Part shown: in pieces, positions 25,328 to 33,627 of the stretch
Layout of the letters: every line of letters begins with the position of its first letter
Position numbering within the stretch: position 1 is the first letter of the stretch
DNA from: Candidatus Kuenenia stuttgartensis
Lineage (GTDB): Bacteria; Planctomycetota; Phycisphaerae; Phycisphaerales; SM1A02
NCBI GenBank assembly: GCA_945902075.1
Contig: CAMDMA010000035.1
Location: 1-37,230 of the forward strand
DNA length: 37,230 nucleotides
Reading direction: 5' to 3'
Translations under genes and position numbers: made by a program
The notes under the pieces: model-generated
Told to the model about the DNA's origin: nothing
Databases searched by the model: none
The model's input: the letters and a program-made list of their open reading frames with translations, nothing else

Positions 25328-26967
25328 CGCGGGCGACCCTGCGGGCGACCTTGCGAACGACCTTGCGGACGACCTTGCGGACGACCTTGCGGGCGACCTT
25401 GCGGCTCGTTTCGCAAGCCAGTGCGCGGACCACTTTGTGCACGGGCCTCCGCGCCACCGCGCGGGCCCTTCGCGCCAGTGGCACTCCCCGAGCGCTTGGC
25501 GAATCCCGGGCCTCCGCGACTTGATCCCGCACGGCTGGACTCCGTGCGATTTGATCCCGCTTTGAAGCCGGCAGCCGCGCCATTGCGCGCGCCCGAACTT
25601 GCGCCTGCCTTCGGTCCCGACTTCGGTCCTGACTTCGGTCCCGACTTCGCGCCCGGCTTTGCGTCGTTGCGCACACCAGCCCGCGGGCCTTCTGCTGCGC
25701 TCGGCCGCGACGCGAACTTCGAACCCGCTCGCGCACCCGATCGCGGCGCAGCTCCGCCGGCGTTGAAGCGTGGCTCGCTCCTCCGTGATTCTTCACGACG
25801 CGGTTCTTCACGGCGTGATTCTTGACGACGTGGTTCTTGACGACGCGGTTCTTCACGACGTGGTTCCGCACGACGCGATTCTTCACGGCGCACAGGCTTT
25901 GCCGCGCCTGATTTCGCCGGAGTAATCTGAAGTGTCGCACTTCTGAATGGCGCGGGAACGCGCACCGCCGGGGCTTCTGTGGTTCGTTTTGGTTCGCGCG
26001 TTGATTCGCGCGTTGATTCACGTTTGGGTGCGCGCGATTCTTGGGAGCTCTGCGCTTCCACCGATTCGGGGAGTTGCCGTGCGGCGCGGGCCTCGCGCTC
26101 GATCGCCATTTCCGCCATCGATCGTCGTGGCTCTCGCGGTGTGCGAGCCTCGCCGGTGCCTTCTTTGCGCGAGGCTCGACGCAATTGGTCAAGCTCCTTC
26201 GCAGTCAATTCGCGCCACTCGCCGACAGCAAGCCCCTTCAACTTCAGCGGGCCAAAGGAGGTTCGACGCAACTTCTTCACCGGGAAGCCAAGTTCGAGCA
26301 TGAGCGGACGGATCTGCAGGTTGCGATGCTCGCACAACTCGAGGTGCACCACTGTTTTCTCGCGATCACGGTTCACGAGGGTGAGCGAGCTCCCACCCGT
26401 GCGCTTTCCGCGACCAGAGTCGAAGATCTCGCGCTCAAGTCGCGCAATTGTCGCCTCGTCCACGTTCCCTTCGAGCGTCACGTCATAACCCTTGTGTACT
26501 TCGTAGCGCGGATGCGTCAGTCGGTTTGCGAACTCGCCGTCGTTGGTCAGCACCAGTAATCCTGAACTATCGAGGTCAAGGCGACCGACACAATAGAGGC
26601 GCGGTTTGAGCGGGTGCTGCACGAGATCGATTGCGCGCGGACGTCCCTCGGGATCACTGTTGGTGCAGACCGTTCCGCGCGGCTTGAACAGCACAACGTA
26701 GACATGCTTCTCGGCCTTTCGAAGCGGACGGCCGTAGACCTCAATGCGATCCTGATCTACATCGACCCACGCCGGAAGTGTGTCGACCGTGTGCCCATTG
26801 ACAGTGACCGCACCACCAAGGATCAATTCTTCGCATTCGCGGCGGGCAGCAACGCCCGAATCGGCAAGGACCTTTTGAAGCCTTGCGCCTCGCGATTTGT
26901 CGTTGAAATCATGACTCTTCGTTTGGCTCTGCGCCGCCGTGGTTCGAGGCTTCCGGGAACTCTGCAT
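25324..26967 (-). CDS. rRNA pseudouridine synthase (RsuA/RluB family) with long disordered tail
   Basis: The protein has 547 residues. The S4 RNA-binding domain is at about 28-75 (ARLQKVLADSGVAARRECEEL), then the catalytic domain (YVVLFKPRGTVCTNSDPEG, GRLDLDSSGLLVLTNDGEFANRLTHP with the conserved catalytic Asp). The RsuA/RluB core ends near 265. The remaining about 280 residues are low complexity: Arg/Glu/Pro repeats (RREEPRRQEPRRQES), Lys/Gly/Ser (SGPKSGPKSGPK) and a terminal (QGRP)n run. Such basic tails could bind rRNA. The family isomerises uridine in rRNA; the site cannot be fixed from sequence. A gene for an FmdB-like protein diverges 56 bp upstream. Confidence 0.9.
   Translation of the reverse strand: MQSSRKPRTTAAQSQTKSHDFNDKSRGARLQKVLADSGVAARRECEELILGGAVTVNGHTVDTLPAWVDVDQDRIEVYGRPLRKAEKHVYVVLFKPRGTVCTNSDPEGRPRAIDLVQHPLKPRLYCVGRLDLDSSGLLVLTNDGEFANRLTHPRYEVHKGYDVTLEGNVDEATIARLEREIFDSGRGKRTGGSSLTLVNRDREKTVVHLELCEHRNLQIRPLMLELGFPVKKLRRTSFGPLKLKGLAVGEWRELTAKELDQLRRASRKEGTGEARTPREPRRSMAEMAIEREARAARQLPESVEAQSSQESRAPKRESTRESTREPKRTTEAPAVRVPAPFRSATLQITPAKSGAAKPVRREESRRAEPRREEPRRQEPRRQESRREEPRREESRRSEPRFNAGGAAPRSGARAGSKFASRPSAAEGPRAGVRNDAKPGAKSGPKSGPKSGPKAGASSGARNGAAAGFKAGSNRTESSRAGSSRGGPGFAKRSGSATGAKGPRGGAEARAQSGPRTGLRNEPQGRPQGRPQGRPQGRSQGRPQGRPR
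25328..25399. repeat. Six 12-bp repeats coding for (QGRP)n
   Basis: The unit TGCGGGCGACCT (variants TGCGGACGACCT, TGCGAACGACCT, CGCGGGCGACCC) is repeated in register at the 3' end of the pseudouridine synthase gene. Because 12 is a multiple of three, copy-number change would lengthen or shorten the tail without shifting the frame. Confidence 0.9.
25787..25891. repeat. Seven 15-bp repeats coding for Arg-Arg-Glu/Gln-rich pentads
   Basis: Units such as GATTCTTCACGACGC, GGTTCTTGACGACGC and GGTTCCGCACGACGC follow one another in frame inside the pseudouridine synthase tail and encode RREEP/RRQES-type pentapeptides. A shorter 12-bp set (TTCGGTCCCGAC type) at about 25614-25660 encodes SGPK units. 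Confidence 0.85.
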
Positions 26968-27023
26968 CTGGGCAGTGTACGGTGCAAGGCGTCATTCGCG
27001 TTCGGCGTCGCTATGCTGCGTGG

Positions 27024-27260
27024 ATGCCAATCTATGAGTACGAATCGATCGAGGACGGCGAGGTGGTCGAGATTCTGCGTTCGATGAAGGATGCGGATCT
27101 CCCGGTGGACGATCCTGCGGGCAAGGGACGACGGTTCCGGCGCCGCTTGTCCGTCTTTGGTGTCAATGCAGGTGCTGCGCCAGTCGCTTCGAGCGGCGGT
27201 GGACATGTGCACTCCTCCGGCTGCGGCTGCGGGCGAACCCCGGGAAGCTGCGGAAACTGA
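27024..27260 (+). CDS. FmdB-like small protein lacking the N-terminal zinc knuckle
   Basis: The 78-residue protein begins MPIYEYES, like FmdB-family zinc-ribbon regulators (MPIYEYRCxxCG), but the two CxxC pairs are replaced (EYESIEDGEVVEILRSM). Instead the C terminus is Cys/His-rich: HVHSSGCGCGRTPGSCGN, with four cysteines and two histidines. FmdB proteins are linked to regulation of formamidase and are otherwise poorly defined. The stop codon shares a base with the next start (TGATG at 27258-27262), so it is coupled to the DUF429 gene. I chose the ATG at 27024 because MPIYEYE is the family start. Confidence 0.75.
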   Translation: MPIYEYESIEDGEVVEILRSMKDADLPVDDPAGKGRRFRRRLSVFGVNAGAAPVASSGGGHVHSSGCGCGRTPGSCGN

Positions 27261-28090
27261 TGAAAAACGCACCTACTCGTGTTGCCGGCTTCGATCGCCG
27301 GCTTGTCATTCATGGCGTTGATTTCTCCGGGGCCGATAGTGGAGGCGCTGCGAAGATTCGTATTGCCGAGCGTGAGCTTGCCTCGCGCAGCGCGGTCGCT
27401 GTTCGCGGTCGTATCGATCGCAGCGGCCTGCGTCGCGCGATCCTTGAAAGCGTGAAGGATGGGCGCGAGCATCTTTGGCGCATCGATGCTCCGTTCGGAC
27501 TGCCGCTGGAATGCTTTGCGGAGTCGCGGCCCGAAGCAATGGCCGCGGGTGAACTCTCCTGGCGTGCAGTTGCAGATTGGATGAGTGGCTTCGCCAACGC
27601 CCGCGATTGGCGCGGCGCGATGCGCGAACTTTCACGACGCGAGCCGAAGCGCGCATGCGACCGTGCACTGCACACGCCGCTCGCTCCGATGAATCTGCGT
27701 GTCTTCAAGCAAACGTTCACGGTCATCACCGAAGTGCTCGTGCCGCTCGCCGACGCGGGCGTCAGCATCATGCCGGTATGGATGCCGTCCGATGGTTCGA
27801 TGCCGATGGTGCGGGTGTGCGAGAGTTGCCCGGCGAGCGTGCTTTGGAACCGCGGTTGGCCCGCGAAGGGTTACAAGGGCACAGGCGAGCCGCCACGCGC
27901 GGTACGTGAGGAGATCATCAAGTTGCTTCGGAAGGAAGGCCTCGATATCGCATCTGATGTTGCGGTCGAGGCGATCCACGATGTTGAGGGCGATCTCCTT
28001 GACGCACTCATCATGGTGACGGAGCCGATTCAAAACGGCGTGCCCGTGGAGTTTGCCGCACAGGCCGAGGTTGAGGCGTGGGTGTACTGA
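27260..28090 (+). CDS. DUF429 family protein
   Basis: The 276-residue cytoplasmic protein has the DUF429 pattern: HGVDFSGA near the N terminus (D21), LWRIDAPFGLP about 50 residues later and a C-terminal DVEGDLLDALIMV. The family has a predicted RNase H-like fold with acidic residues that may form a metal site, but no activity is established. Two extra cysteines (VCESCPASV) lie mid-protein. It is coupled to the FmdB-like gene and lies 3 bp before queE, so the three probably form one operon. Confidence 0.75.
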   Translation: MKNAPTRVAGFDRRLVIHGVDFSGADSGGAAKIRIAERELASRSAVAVRGRIDRSGLRRAILESVKDGREHLWRIDAPFGLPLECFAESRPEAMAAGELSWRAVADWMSGFANARDWRGAMRELSRREPKRACDRALHTPLAPMNLRVFKQTFTVITEVLVPLADAGVSIMPVWMPSDGSMPMVRVCESCPASVLWNRGWPAKGYKGTGEPPRAVREEIIKLLRKEGLDIASDVAVEAIHDVEGDLLDALIMVTEPIQNGVPVEFAAQAEVEAWVY

Positions 28091-28093
28091 AGC

Positions 28094-28798
28094 ATGCCGG
28101 CGACCGATGACATGCTCACGCAGACGCTTCGTATCAACGAGACGTTTTTTTCGATTCAAGGCGAATCGACCTGGGCGGGTTGTCCGTGCTTTTTTGTGCG
28201 GTTGAGCGGGTGCCCGTTGCGCTGCCACTACTGTGATACGGAGTATGCATTTCGCGAAGGAGCGCCTCGCACGTTGGCGGCGATTGTCGCTGAGATCGAA
28301 GCCTCGGGTGCGACCCTCGTCGAGATGACCGGCGGCGAACCGCTCGCGCAAAAGCGCGCGTTCGACCTCATCGCGATCCTCTGTGATCGCGGCTTCACCG
28401 TGCTGATCGAGACTTCCGGCTCGATCGATATCCGGCCGTGTCATCCGAAGGCGATACGAATCCTCGATCTCAAGACGCCGGGTTCGGGTGAGTGCGACCG
28501 CAATCTCTGGGCAAACATCGATGACCTTCGTCCCCGCGACGAGGTCAAGTTCGTCATTGTCGATCGGGCCGACTACGAGTGGGCGCGCGAACAAATCCGC
28601 GCGCATCGACTCGCCGAGCGCTGCGCCGCGGTGCTCCTGAGCCCTGCGTTTCCGCAGAAGCGGGGGCTCGAGATTCTTGGCTGCCCCGGACTGGAGCCCC
28701 GCCTCCTTGCGGAGTGGATTCTCGAGGATCGGCTGCCAGTGCGCCAACAAACCCAACTGCACAAGTTGCTTTGGGATCCGGGTACGCGCGGCGTGTAG
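28094..28798 (+). CDS. queE: 7-carboxy-7-deazaguanine synthase
   Basis: The 234-residue radical-SAM enzyme makes 7-carboxy-7-deazaguanine, the second dedicated step toward queuosine and other 7-deazaguanines. The SAM-cluster cysteines are C40, C44 and C47 (GCPLRCHYC). Family motifs are FFSIQGESTWAG, VEMTGGEPL, VLIETSGS and DLKTPGSGE. It is cytoplasmic. No queC, queD or queF is in the window. The alternative ATG at 28112 would remove only six residues. A bidirectional-looking hairpin follows at 28872-28901. Confidence 0.94.
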   Translation: MPATDDMLTQTLRINETFFSIQGESTWAGCPCFFVRLSGCPLRCHYCDTEYAFREGAPRTLAAIVAEIEASGATLVEMTGGEPLAQKRAFDLIAILCDRGFTVLIETSGSIDIRPCHPKAIRILDLKTPGSGECDRNLWANIDDLRPRDEVKFVIVDRADYEWAREQIRAHRLAERCAAVLLSPAFPQKRGLEILGCPGLEPRLLAEWILEDRLPVRQQTQLHKLLWDPGTRGV

Positions 28799-28865
28799 CG
28801 TCGGCCGTGGTCGCGAGATCGCGTCCACATCATGCGCGCACGCAGTCGACCGGGTTCACTCGCCA

Positions 28866-28901
28866 AAAACGAACAGGCCCGCGCCTTCGCACGGGCCTGT
28901 T
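28866..28901 (-). terminator. Terminator after tRNA-Leu, possibly shared with queE
   Basis: A perfect 10-bp stem AACAGGCCCG (28872-28881)/CGGGCCTGTT (28892-28901) encloses a 10-nt loop. On the minus strand it is followed by CGTTTTTGG, giving a T run for the tRNA-Leu transcript. On the plus strand only TTCATT follows, so termination of queE here is weaker. Confidence 0.85.
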
Positions 28902-28910
28902 TCATTGGAA

Positions 28911-28994
28911 TGCCCAGAAGAGGACTCGAACCTCCAAGGTTGTTACACCACCAGCACCTCAAGCTGGCGCGTCTGCCAATTCCGCCACCTGGGC
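28911..28994 (-). tRNA. tRNA-Leu (anticodon GAG)
   Basis: This is an 84-nt class II tRNA on the complement. The acceptor is GCCCAGG/TCTGGGC (28988-28994 with 28912-28918, one G-U pair), with discriminator A. The D-arm has TGGCGGAATTGGCAGAC. The anticodon loop TTGAGGT lies between CCAGC and GCTGG. A long variable arm and the T-arm GGAGGTTCGAGTCCTC are present. CCA is not encoded. Confidence 0.95.
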
Positions 28995-29089
28995 AGGTGG
29001 TCCCGTGACATGTCATCGGGGGACGAAGAAGATAGCCGAAACTTGCGGGAGCGGCAACCCGCGATGGAGAAACGACGAGCGACTCAGAA

Positions 29090-29122
29090 AAAGAAACGCG
29101 GGGCCCGAAGTTGGGCCCCGCG
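29090..29122 (-). terminator. Terminator of the metallopeptidase gene
   Basis: A perfect 10-bp stem CGCGGGGCCC (29097-29106)/GGGCCCCGCG (29113-29122) has a 6-nt loop. On the minus strand it is followed by GTTTCTTTTTCTG. It lies 27 bp past the stop codon. Confidence 0.88.
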
Positions 29123-29149
29123 TGTCATTTTGAGAGTGGGCTCTGCGTC

Positions 29150-32050
29150 TCAGACTCCCCATGAGCCGAGGAGGATCGCAAGATCGCTGGCATCGGTTGC
29201 GCCATCGCCATTGATGTCGCCGGTCCCTGCGTTACCCCAGTTGCTCAGCAGAATCGCAAGATCCGCAGCATCGATATCGCCGTCGCCATCGAGGTCGGCT
29301 GGGTTGCCGCAGGCGACAACCGAAACACGCACTTCGTCCACTGCAGCCTCGATGAGCGAGCCGTTTCCGATGTCGTCGGCGAGGAATCGAACCTTCATCT
29401 CCGCGGTCGGCGTCACAAAGTCCGAGATCTTGAACTCCTTCTGGATCCAACCGCCGTTGGTCTCGGCACCTGTTGGCCCAACAGTTTCGAGCGTAGTCCA
29501 GCTCGCACCGTTGTCGTTCGAGAGCTGCACGCGGAAGGTGTCGGCGTTTGGAGCGCCGCCCTGCGAGTTCGAGTACCAGCGATAATAGCTCACGGTCGCC
29601 TCGCCACCTGAACCGTCCATCGTGGGCGAGGTGAGGGTTGTGAGTCCACCGTCAACATCTGCTCCACCAAGCGTGCCGCCAGCAACACCCTGCCCAGTGA
29701 AGAAGCAAATGGTTCCTGGATCGGAAACATCGTTCTCAGGCTGGACAGCCGTGCCGCCACTGGTCGTTCCAATGGGATCCGCGCGCGTCCAGAGGCCAGC
29801 AGTGGCAGTGTCGCCCGCGGTACTCAACGTCCAACCAAGATTGGTCTCGACGGTGTCGTTGAAGGCGATATCCACGCCCGTGGCCGCGATCGTCGAATAG
29901 AGCGAGAGCGGCGCGTTGGATGGGCTCGACACAACGAACCCCGAGGTTGCATCGGCGGCGACGTAGTACTGAACCGTCGAGCCGCACGGCGCGGCAGGCA
30001 GGGTCGCGCGGTACGAGTTGGGAGCGATTTGCGTCGCGTTCAACGTGGTGTAGGCACCCGAGGTTCCAAGGCGGTAGACAAGCTTGCCAGTGTCTGGGGC
30101 CGGGGTTCCAGCGACCGCCGAGGCGGTAAATGCCACAGATGTACCACCGCTTGGGAGCGAATAGGTCGGGCGGCCACTTGGGAAGTCGATCGTGATCAGC
30201 TGAAGCGCAGGACCAGGCAGACCGTGCGCTGTGAAGGCACTGTTAATGTCTGAGTAGTTCGGGGTGCCATTTCCGATGTTGCCATCGTTGTCATCAAGCG
30301 TGAGGAAGTCGATGGTGATGTCGCCGGCGATACCCGTCCCCGCGTGCAGCAGCACGGAGTCGACGCAAAGGTTTGCGAGCGTCGAGCGATAGGTTGCTGG
30401 CTGACTAATGAGCAGGTTCTCGCGGAGATCCCAGACGCAGCCCGAGAGCAACTGGCCACAGGAGTGGATCGCGCTTCCGCACGACGAGCAACCTGTCGCC
30501 GAATACTGGCAGTTGTTGTTGGCCTCGCGGATACCTGTCGCACAGGTCTGAAAGCCGACGGCGAGGCGAGACTCGTCACTGACGAGCACGCCCATCACGT
30601 CGCCAAAACCTTCGCCGTACGCGCCTTGTCCTGAGCCCGCACGGTTCACGAGGTGATGTCCGTACTCGTGGTGCACAATCACGCCGAACGCCGTGTTGTT
30701 GCAGCCGCCGCCGGCAGGGTAAAAGTTGATCGATGCGCCGTCGTAGTAGGCGTTGCAGGTTCCAGAAACTTGGACGTTGATCGGCCAGCTGGTCTGCGAA
30801 CCAATCGACGGGAATGACGGATTGTGCGCGAGGGTGAGATCGCGCACAACATTGGCCTCGATGTAGGCATTGACTTCAGCGCGCTGGTCTTCCGCTGTAT
30901 TCGCAGCGTTGTGCGTGAAAGTCAGCGCCCCACCGGCACTTGATTGGGCGATCGAGCCAATCGACCCATTCGCCGCATCGTTGACCGCAAACCACTGGCC
31001 GGAGATTGTCGATGTGAACGAGGTCGATGCTGCAATGCCAGGGATCGTGACCGTACCGTTGACGCCCGTGTAGAGCGTGCTGGTTCCGTAGGTGATTCTT
31101 GCGTAGGGAATGGGCTTCGTAATCTCTGGAGCGCACGCGTCTGCTGAGGCGCCTTGGGTGCCGAGGCCGTTGACTTGAACAGTCACATCAGCGTGGCTGA
31201 CCTGATCTTCTTGAAAGAGGATCTTGCCCGTTTCCGCGTCGACCACGTAGAGCATCTTTTGAAAGCTCTCGCGATCAAAGACGCCGGTTCCGGTCACGAT
31301 GAACTTGGTCGCGAGGCGCACTTGCGCCGCGGGCGCATCGTCGTATCCGGCCCAGATGACTTGCTCTTGCGCGGAAATCGCAGCGCCAGGTCCGAACTGA
31401 TTGAGTGGAAGTCGCGAAGCCTTGCGCACATCGACCTTCGAGGGCGCAATCGCGCGGCCCTTAAAATTCGCAGCGAACGCAGTCACGTCGCGGAGCGCGT
31501 TCGAGACGAGGACGAGCGGGTAGCCCGGCTCGTTGCGAACAAGGCAGCGCACATCGCCACGAAACACCGGCACACCATTGATGTGCTGGGTGTAGCCCAC
31601 GAGAGAGAATCGGTAGCTCCCATCTGCCGCGTCGAAACCAAGTGGGAGCACATGAGTGCCATCGCCGTTGGGTCCGATTGGGAGAAGTTGGCTGAAGTCA
31701 CTCGAGAGCATGCCCGCGTGTTCGCGGAGGAAGCGCTCGGCACTATCGACGGCGTTGGTTCCCGACGAGAATGACGCGCCATAGACGCGGCTGATCTTGC
31801 CTCCGAGCTCAAACACGCCCGCGGCGGGATTGGCTTCAAGGAAGCTTTCGCGGGCAGAGATCGCAATCGGGCTTCCGATGTTCTCGGAAAGGCTTCCGGC
31901 AGAGACCTGCGCGGAAAGTGAGGTCGCGACGGTCGCGGAAAGCGCGACCGACAAGAGGGATGTCGACAGCACGGCGGTCAAATTGGATGCCACGCCCACG
32001 ATCGGCGAGCGTAGAGCTGGGGTAGGGAGGGACTGCGATCGAACCTGCAT
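29150..32050 (-). CDS. Secreted gluzincin-like metallopeptidase with FTP and dockerin-like domains
   Basis: The 966-residue exported protein has a long basic N terminus and a hydrophobic signal (about 20-48). The FTP-like propeptide (about 70-285) includes GYTQHINGVPVFRGDVRCLV and YVVDAETGKILFQED. The catalytic zinc motif is HEYGH with H461, E462 and H465, followed by AYGEGFGDVMG with E480 as likely third ligand, an M4/M36-like gluzincin pattern. The C-terminal half has Ig-like and jelly-roll segments. The end carries two EF-hand-like repeats, DLDGDGDIDAADLAILLSNWG and the similar last 18 residues, the dockerin-like tail common in Phycisphaerales. The tail may anchor the protein at the cell surface, though no cohesin is seen. 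AAGGAG lies 5 nt before the ATG. Confidence 0.88.
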   Translation of the reverse strand: MQVRSQSLPTPALRSPIVGVASNLTAVLSTSLLSVALSATVATSLSAQVSAGSLSENIGSPIAISARESFLEANPAAGVFELGGKISRVYGASFSSGTNAVDSAERFLREHAGMLSSDFSQLLPIGPNGDGTHVLPLGFDAADGSYRFSLVGYTQHINGVPVFRGDVRCLVRNEPGYPLVLVSNALRDVTAFAANFKGRAIAPSKVDVRKASRLPLNQFGPGAAISAQEQVIWAGYDDAPAAQVRLATKFIVTGTGVFDRESFQKMLYVVDAETGKILFQEDQVSHADVTVQVNGLGTQGASADACAPEITKPIPYARITYGTSTLYTGVNGTVTIPGIAASTSFTSTISGQWFAVNDAANGSIGSIAQSSAGGALTFTHNAANTAEDQRAEVNAYIEANVVRDLTLAHNPSFPSIGSQTSWPINVQVSGTCNAYYDGASINFYPAGGGCNNTAFGVIVHHEYGHHLVNRAGSGQGAYGEGFGDVMGVLVSDESRLAVGFQTCATGIREANNNCQYSATGCSSCGSAIHSCGQLLSGCVWDLRENLLISQPATYRSTLANLCVDSVLLHAGTGIAGDITIDFLTLDDNDGNIGNGTPNYSDINSAFTAHGLPGPALQLITIDFPSGRPTYSLPSGGTSVAFTASAVAGTPAPDTGKLVYRLGTSGAYTTLNATQIAPNSYRATLPAAPCGSTVQYYVAADATSGFVVSSPSNAPLSLYSTIAATGVDIAFNDTVETNLGWTLSTAGDTATAGLWTRADPIGTTSGGTAVQPENDVSDPGTICFFTGQGVAGGTLGGADVDGGLTTLTSPTMDGSGGEATVSYYRWYSNSQGGAPNADTFRVQLSNDNGASWTTLETVGPTGAETNGGWIQKEFKISDFVTPTAEMKVRFLADDIGNGSLIEAAVDEVRVSVVACGNPADLDGDGDIDAADLAILLSNWGNAGTGDINGDGATDASDLAILLGSWGV

Positions 32051-32385
32051 CAGAACTCCTTCATGTGATCAGTCATGTATTCAAAGATGTCTTCAGTTCC
32101 TCGGCCGTTGGCCCGAGAAACTCATGCATAAGACCCGACGGGACGGACGGGAACCTCAAGATATTGCCAAACGCGCATTCCGCCTCGCGCTTGCGTTATC
32201 TTGCGACACTTTCGGGGCTGGGGTTAAACCGATCCGTCAAAACTAAAAGATTCAGCGTTCTCGCCCTGTCCTCCTGCGTTCGCAGTCCTGCTCCGAGAAG
32301 TCGCGTCGCGGCCACCATTTCACGGAAACGGATACGCTGACGATCCGGAGTGGACTCTTCGTCCATTGCTTCCGGGATGTTCGCA
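32051..32385. other. Intergenic region between divergent metallopeptidase and smpB
   Basis: These 335 bp hold the promoters of both divergent genes. The minus-strand ribosome-binding site AAGGAG is at 32056-32061. On the plus strand TTGCGA, 17 nt, TTAAAC (about 32209-32237) is a weak -35/-10 candidate for smpB. I found no tmRNA (ssrA) gene, tRNA or clear ORF in it. Confidence 0.5.
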
Positions 32386-32874
32386 ATGAGCAACGGTAAA
32401 AACAAGAAACAGGCCGAACGTGAGCCGGTGGTCGAGAACCGCAAGGCTCGGCACGACTACGCGGTCACCGACACCCTCGAGTGCGGCCTCAAACTCGTCG
32501 GCACCGAGGTCAAGAGCCTACGTCTTGGCCAGGCGAGCATCGCTGAGGGCTGGGTACGCGCGGATATCGAGCCTCCCCAGTTCACATTGATGAATGTAAC
32601 GATCGCCGAGTACCCGCCTGCGGGCGCCGCGAGGCAGCATGATCCAATCCGGCCTCGTCGCCTGCTTGCGCACAGTCGCGAGATTGTGAAATTCGCCACC
32701 GAGGCGAAAGCGAAGGGCGCAACTCTCGTTCCACTCAAGATTTATTGGGTAAAGGGTCGGGCCAAGGTTTTGATCGGTATCGGCCTTGGCAAGAAACAGC
32801 ATGACAAGCGGGCAGACATCGCCAAACGAGAGGACAAGCGTGACATGGACCGCGCGTTGAGTAGGCGACGCTAG
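32386..32874 (+). CDS. smpB: SsrA-binding protein SmpB
   Basis: The 162-residue partner of tmRNA in trans-translation rescues stalled ribosomes. Conserved motifs are ENRKARHDYAVTDTLECGL, LVGTEVKSLRLGQASIAEGW, RPRRLLAHSREI, ATLVPLKIYWVKGRAKVLIG and the C-terminal basic tail KKQHDKRADIAKREDKRDM. The tail is expected to enter the mRNA channel. The ATG at 32386 gives MSNGKNKKQ; the ATG at 32377 adds three residues and is equally possible. Its 3' end faces the SDR gene across 9 bp. ssrA is not in the window. Confidence 0.95.
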   Translation: MSNGKNKKQAEREPVVENRKARHDYAVTDTLECGLKLVGTEVKSLRLGQASIAEGWVRADIEPPQFTLMNVTIAEYPPAGAARQHDPIRPRRLLAHSREIVKFATEAKAKGATLVPLKIYWVKGRAKVLIGIGLGKKQHDKRADIAKREDKRDMDRALSRRR

Positions 32875-32883
32875 CAGTCCGCC

Positions 32884-33588
32884 TCAGGGGCTTGGGACAA
32901 GGATCGCCTTGCCATTGTCCTCGTCGCGCTCGCCGCAAGCGCAGGCGACGACGACCTCCGCGACAGCTTCGGGCGAGAGGGTGCGCGATGTGGGAAGCAC
33001 GCGCTCCGGGAAGTTCTTTCGAAGGATCGCAGTCTCAACAGCGCCAGGATTGATCGCAAAACCTTTGACGCCGATGCTCTTGCCCTCGGCCTTGATGGAG
33101 CGGGCAAAGCTGTCCTTGGCCGACTTGCTCGCCGCATAAGCGAAAAAGCCCGGGAAAGGGTCAGTGGTTCCGATCGTTGAGATCAGCGCAACCCTGCCCG
33201 AACGTTGGCTCTTGAAGTGTGGCCACGCGCGAGTGATCAAAAACGCGGGGCCAAACGCGTTGGTAAAGAAGCACTCTTCAAGCAGTTCCTCAGTCGTCCG
33301 ATCAATCGGCGCAAGCGGTGCAACACCAGCCGCGAGCACCAGCGCGTCAATGCGTCCATATGCCTCGACAGTGCGGTCGACGACGTCGTAGGCACACGCG
33401 CTATCCGCAACATCAGCGACCATCGAGAGGTGTCGCGTAGGTTCCTCAAGGGAGGCCCGCACGCTCTCAAGCGTCTCGATCGTTCTTCCAACAAGGACAA
33501 CAGCATGGCCGCGGGCGGCAAGTAGCCGCGCGCAAGCAGCACCGATTCCACTGCCAGCTCCGGTGACGATCGAGACAGGTTGAGTCAT
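32884..33588 (-). CDS. Short-chain dehydrogenase/reductase
   Basis: The 234-residue classical SDR has nucleotide-binding TGAGSGIG (9-16), LAAGVAP (86-91) and the catalytic triad S137, Y151 and K155 (YAASK). INPGAVET follows the active site. The Arg in VGRT after the second strand hints at NADP(H). The substrate cannot be told from sequence. The gene lies 39 bp downstream of rseP on the same strand and may be the last gene of that operon. Confidence 0.9.
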   Translation of the reverse strand: MTQPVSIVTGAGSGIGAACARLLAARGHAVVLVGRTIETLESVRASLEEPTRHLSMVADVADSACAYDVVDRTVEAYGRIDALVLAAGVAPLAPIDRTTEELLEECFFTNAFGPAFLITRAWPHFKSQRSGRVALISTIGTTDPFPGFFAYAASKSAKDSFARSIKAEGKSIGVKGFAINPGAVETAILRKNFPERVLPTSRTLSPEAVAEVVVACACGERDEDNGKAILVPSP

Positions 33589-33627
33589 GGGGCGATGTTC
33601 GCGCAGACGCGCGTTGCCGATGCAGCA

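Noticed and set aside
23321-25565. Long plus-strand ORFs (over 440 codons) opposite the repeat protein and synthase
   Set aside because: They are antisense shadows in GC-rich DNA; the minus-strand products have signal peptide, domains and an ATGA junction, while the shadows have none.
32051-32385. tmRNA (ssrA) next to smpB
   Set aside because: No tRNA-like T-arm, acceptor pair or tag reading frame was found on either strand.
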